A stretch of DNA of 64,000 nt from Porphyra umbilicalis (taxonomy: Eukaryota; Rhodophyta; Bangiophyceae; Bangiales; Bangiaceae). The translations under genes and the position numbers were made by a program. The stretch is from positions 105,509-169,508 of the forward strand of contig KV918917.1 in assembly GCA_002049455.2 (NCBI GenBank). The letters run 5' to 3'. The stretch's first letter is position 1. The number at the start of each line of letters is the position of its first letter. The notes beneath the pieces are model-generated. The model was not told the origin of the DNA and ran no database searches. It was given only the letters and a program-made list of their open reading frames with translations. Shown piece by piece: positions 62,920 to 64,000 of this stretch.

Positions 62920-64000
62920 TGGTTACGGCACGATCCGCACGACTCCGTGGACCGTCCACGAGCAAAATGGGCACCATCCCTACGACCTGGAATCACCATG
63001 TTTTGCCACGGCGGCGCCGCGGCGGGTGGAGCGACCGACGCGGCCGCCGCCGACGCCAGCGTCGGCGTGCAGGGGCACGTCCCAGGGTGCTCGCCCGCCG
63101 ACGGGGCCGACGCGCAGCCGCACCAGCGTCGACGCGGCAATGGCGGCGGCGGCGCCGCCGCCGGCGCCGGCGCCCGGCCGTGGAAAGGGCACCGCCGCAC
63201 GCCGCGTCCTTGGTCCCCCGCCGTCGGTTCTGCGTCGGCCTGTCGGTCAGCCGCTGCCGCCACAGCGGCCGCGACGGCGGCAACGTCGGCGGCGAGGGTG
63301 GCGGCGACCGTGTCAGTCCGGCGCCCCCCCACGTTGGTCGTCCCCGCCCCCCCCCCCGCCCCCCCCCCCCCAGGCAGCGCCGACCACAGCCGGGTGCCGC
63401 GCACGTGCGGCCGTCACACCGACGCCAGTGGGGAGCCGTGGCCACGGCGAGCACCCACCGGGTGGTCCGACGCGGGCGGCCCGGCGCACTGCCACCGCCG
63501 CGCGTCGGCAGCCGCGAGCGCCCAGCGCGGGGGTGCGCCCCGCAACAGAGGGGAAAGGGCACGCGCGCGGCACGGGGTGAGGCCGTCCCCCACGCCACTC
63601 CCACCGACCGGCAGCCGCCGTTCCGCCCGCCCGCCCGCGCGGCGCCTGCTGCGCGCCGTGTCCCCTGCGCCGCCGCCGCGGCGGGCCCGACCGGCGCGCC
63701 CCGTGCCGGGGCGCGGCGGCACCCCGCCACGCCGCGCCTCCCCAACGGCGCCCGGTCGCCGGGTATAGTGGCACGGACGACGGTGGCGGGCGGCTCGGAT
63801 GCACCGCCGGCGGCCGCAGGAAGGGTGTGTGGCCAACGGCCCGCCCCGTCCCCCGCCAGTCCCCGGTACGCCCCCCCACACCCTCCCCGCGGCGGTCGCC
63901 CCAAAAGCGGGGCGGGCCGCCACACAGTGCCCCCACCGCCCGCCCGCAGACGGGCACCGCGCCCATCCGCCGCCGGCAAGGTCGCCGTCACGCCCGTCAC
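62920..64000. other. Window end, GC-rich, gene content unresolved
   Basis: A less GC-rich patch at 62920-63000 may be a promoter or intron. Minus-strand readings such as DTVAATLAADVAAVAAAVAA (about 63300) look helical, and one minus frame is open to the window edge at 64000, so a gene may enter from outside. Nothing can be named. Confidence 0.3.

Noticed and set aside
1-64000. CRISPR arrays, rRNA genes, bacterial operons
   Set aside because: No regularly spaced repeats with unique spacers, no rRNA signature; genes are eukaryotic with introns.
1-64000. Altered nuclear genetic code to explain the in-frame TAA/TAG codons
   Set aside because: Host genes use stops normally (IDH and the tetraspanin-like protein end in TAG, the UBX protein in TAA) at the expected protein ends.

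Overview
This is a nuclear DNA window from a GC-rich eukaryote. Several genes have GT-AG spliceosomal introns. There are a cytosolic ribosomal protein (eS8), an NADP-isocitrate dehydrogenase with an organelle-type leader, a UBA/UIM/UBX protein and a tetraspanin-like protein, and four eukaryotic DNA-transposon transposases. The very high GC content, strong G/C third-position bias, long G or C runs and heavy load of CACTA, Harbinger and pogo elements would suit a bangiophyte red alga such as Porphyra/Pyropia. A haptophyte or another GC-rich alga cannot be excluded from sequence alone.

Layout. 0.1-3.1 kb: a minus-strand CACTA/Tnp2-like transposase. 4.1-4.3 kb: a dense palindrome cluster. 4.7-5.2 kb: a small secreted Cys/His-rich protein gene. 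5.2-8.6 kb: extremely GC-rich DNA with no certain gene. 8.6-10.3 kb: a minus-strand FG-GAP/ASPIC-UnbV secreted protein. 13.8-20.2 kb: a complete CACTA element with CGG target duplications, inserted in coding-like DNA. 22.4-24.6 kb: unrecognised gene pieces around a 334-bp tandem duplication. 27.0-30.0 kb: a complete pogo-like element (TA duplications). 30.4-39.0 kb: a complete 8.6-kb PIF/Harbinger element (TAA duplications) with transposase, Myb/SANT-like gene and further ORFs. 42-53 kb: the main host-gene block: UBX protein (+), eS8 (-), an Ala-rich repeat protein (-), an alpha/beta hydrolase (+) and NADP-IDH (-). 55.5-64 kb: very GC-rich DNA with a tetraspanin-like gene and several probable but frame-broken coding regions.

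Two patterns recur. First, in several host genes the reading frame changes inside a run of 7 or more G or C; removing or adding one base restores a sensible protein, which points to assembly or sequencing homopolymer error. Second, three transposon genes and one unknown gene are broken differently, by isolated in-frame TAA or TAG codons with the frame kept on both sides. The element ends (terminal inverted repeats plus target-site duplications) were found by reading both flanks. They are the firmest structural result here.

Much of the GC-rich DNA is open in most frames, so I call a gene there only where a domain, a splice structure or a non-trivial protein pattern supports it.
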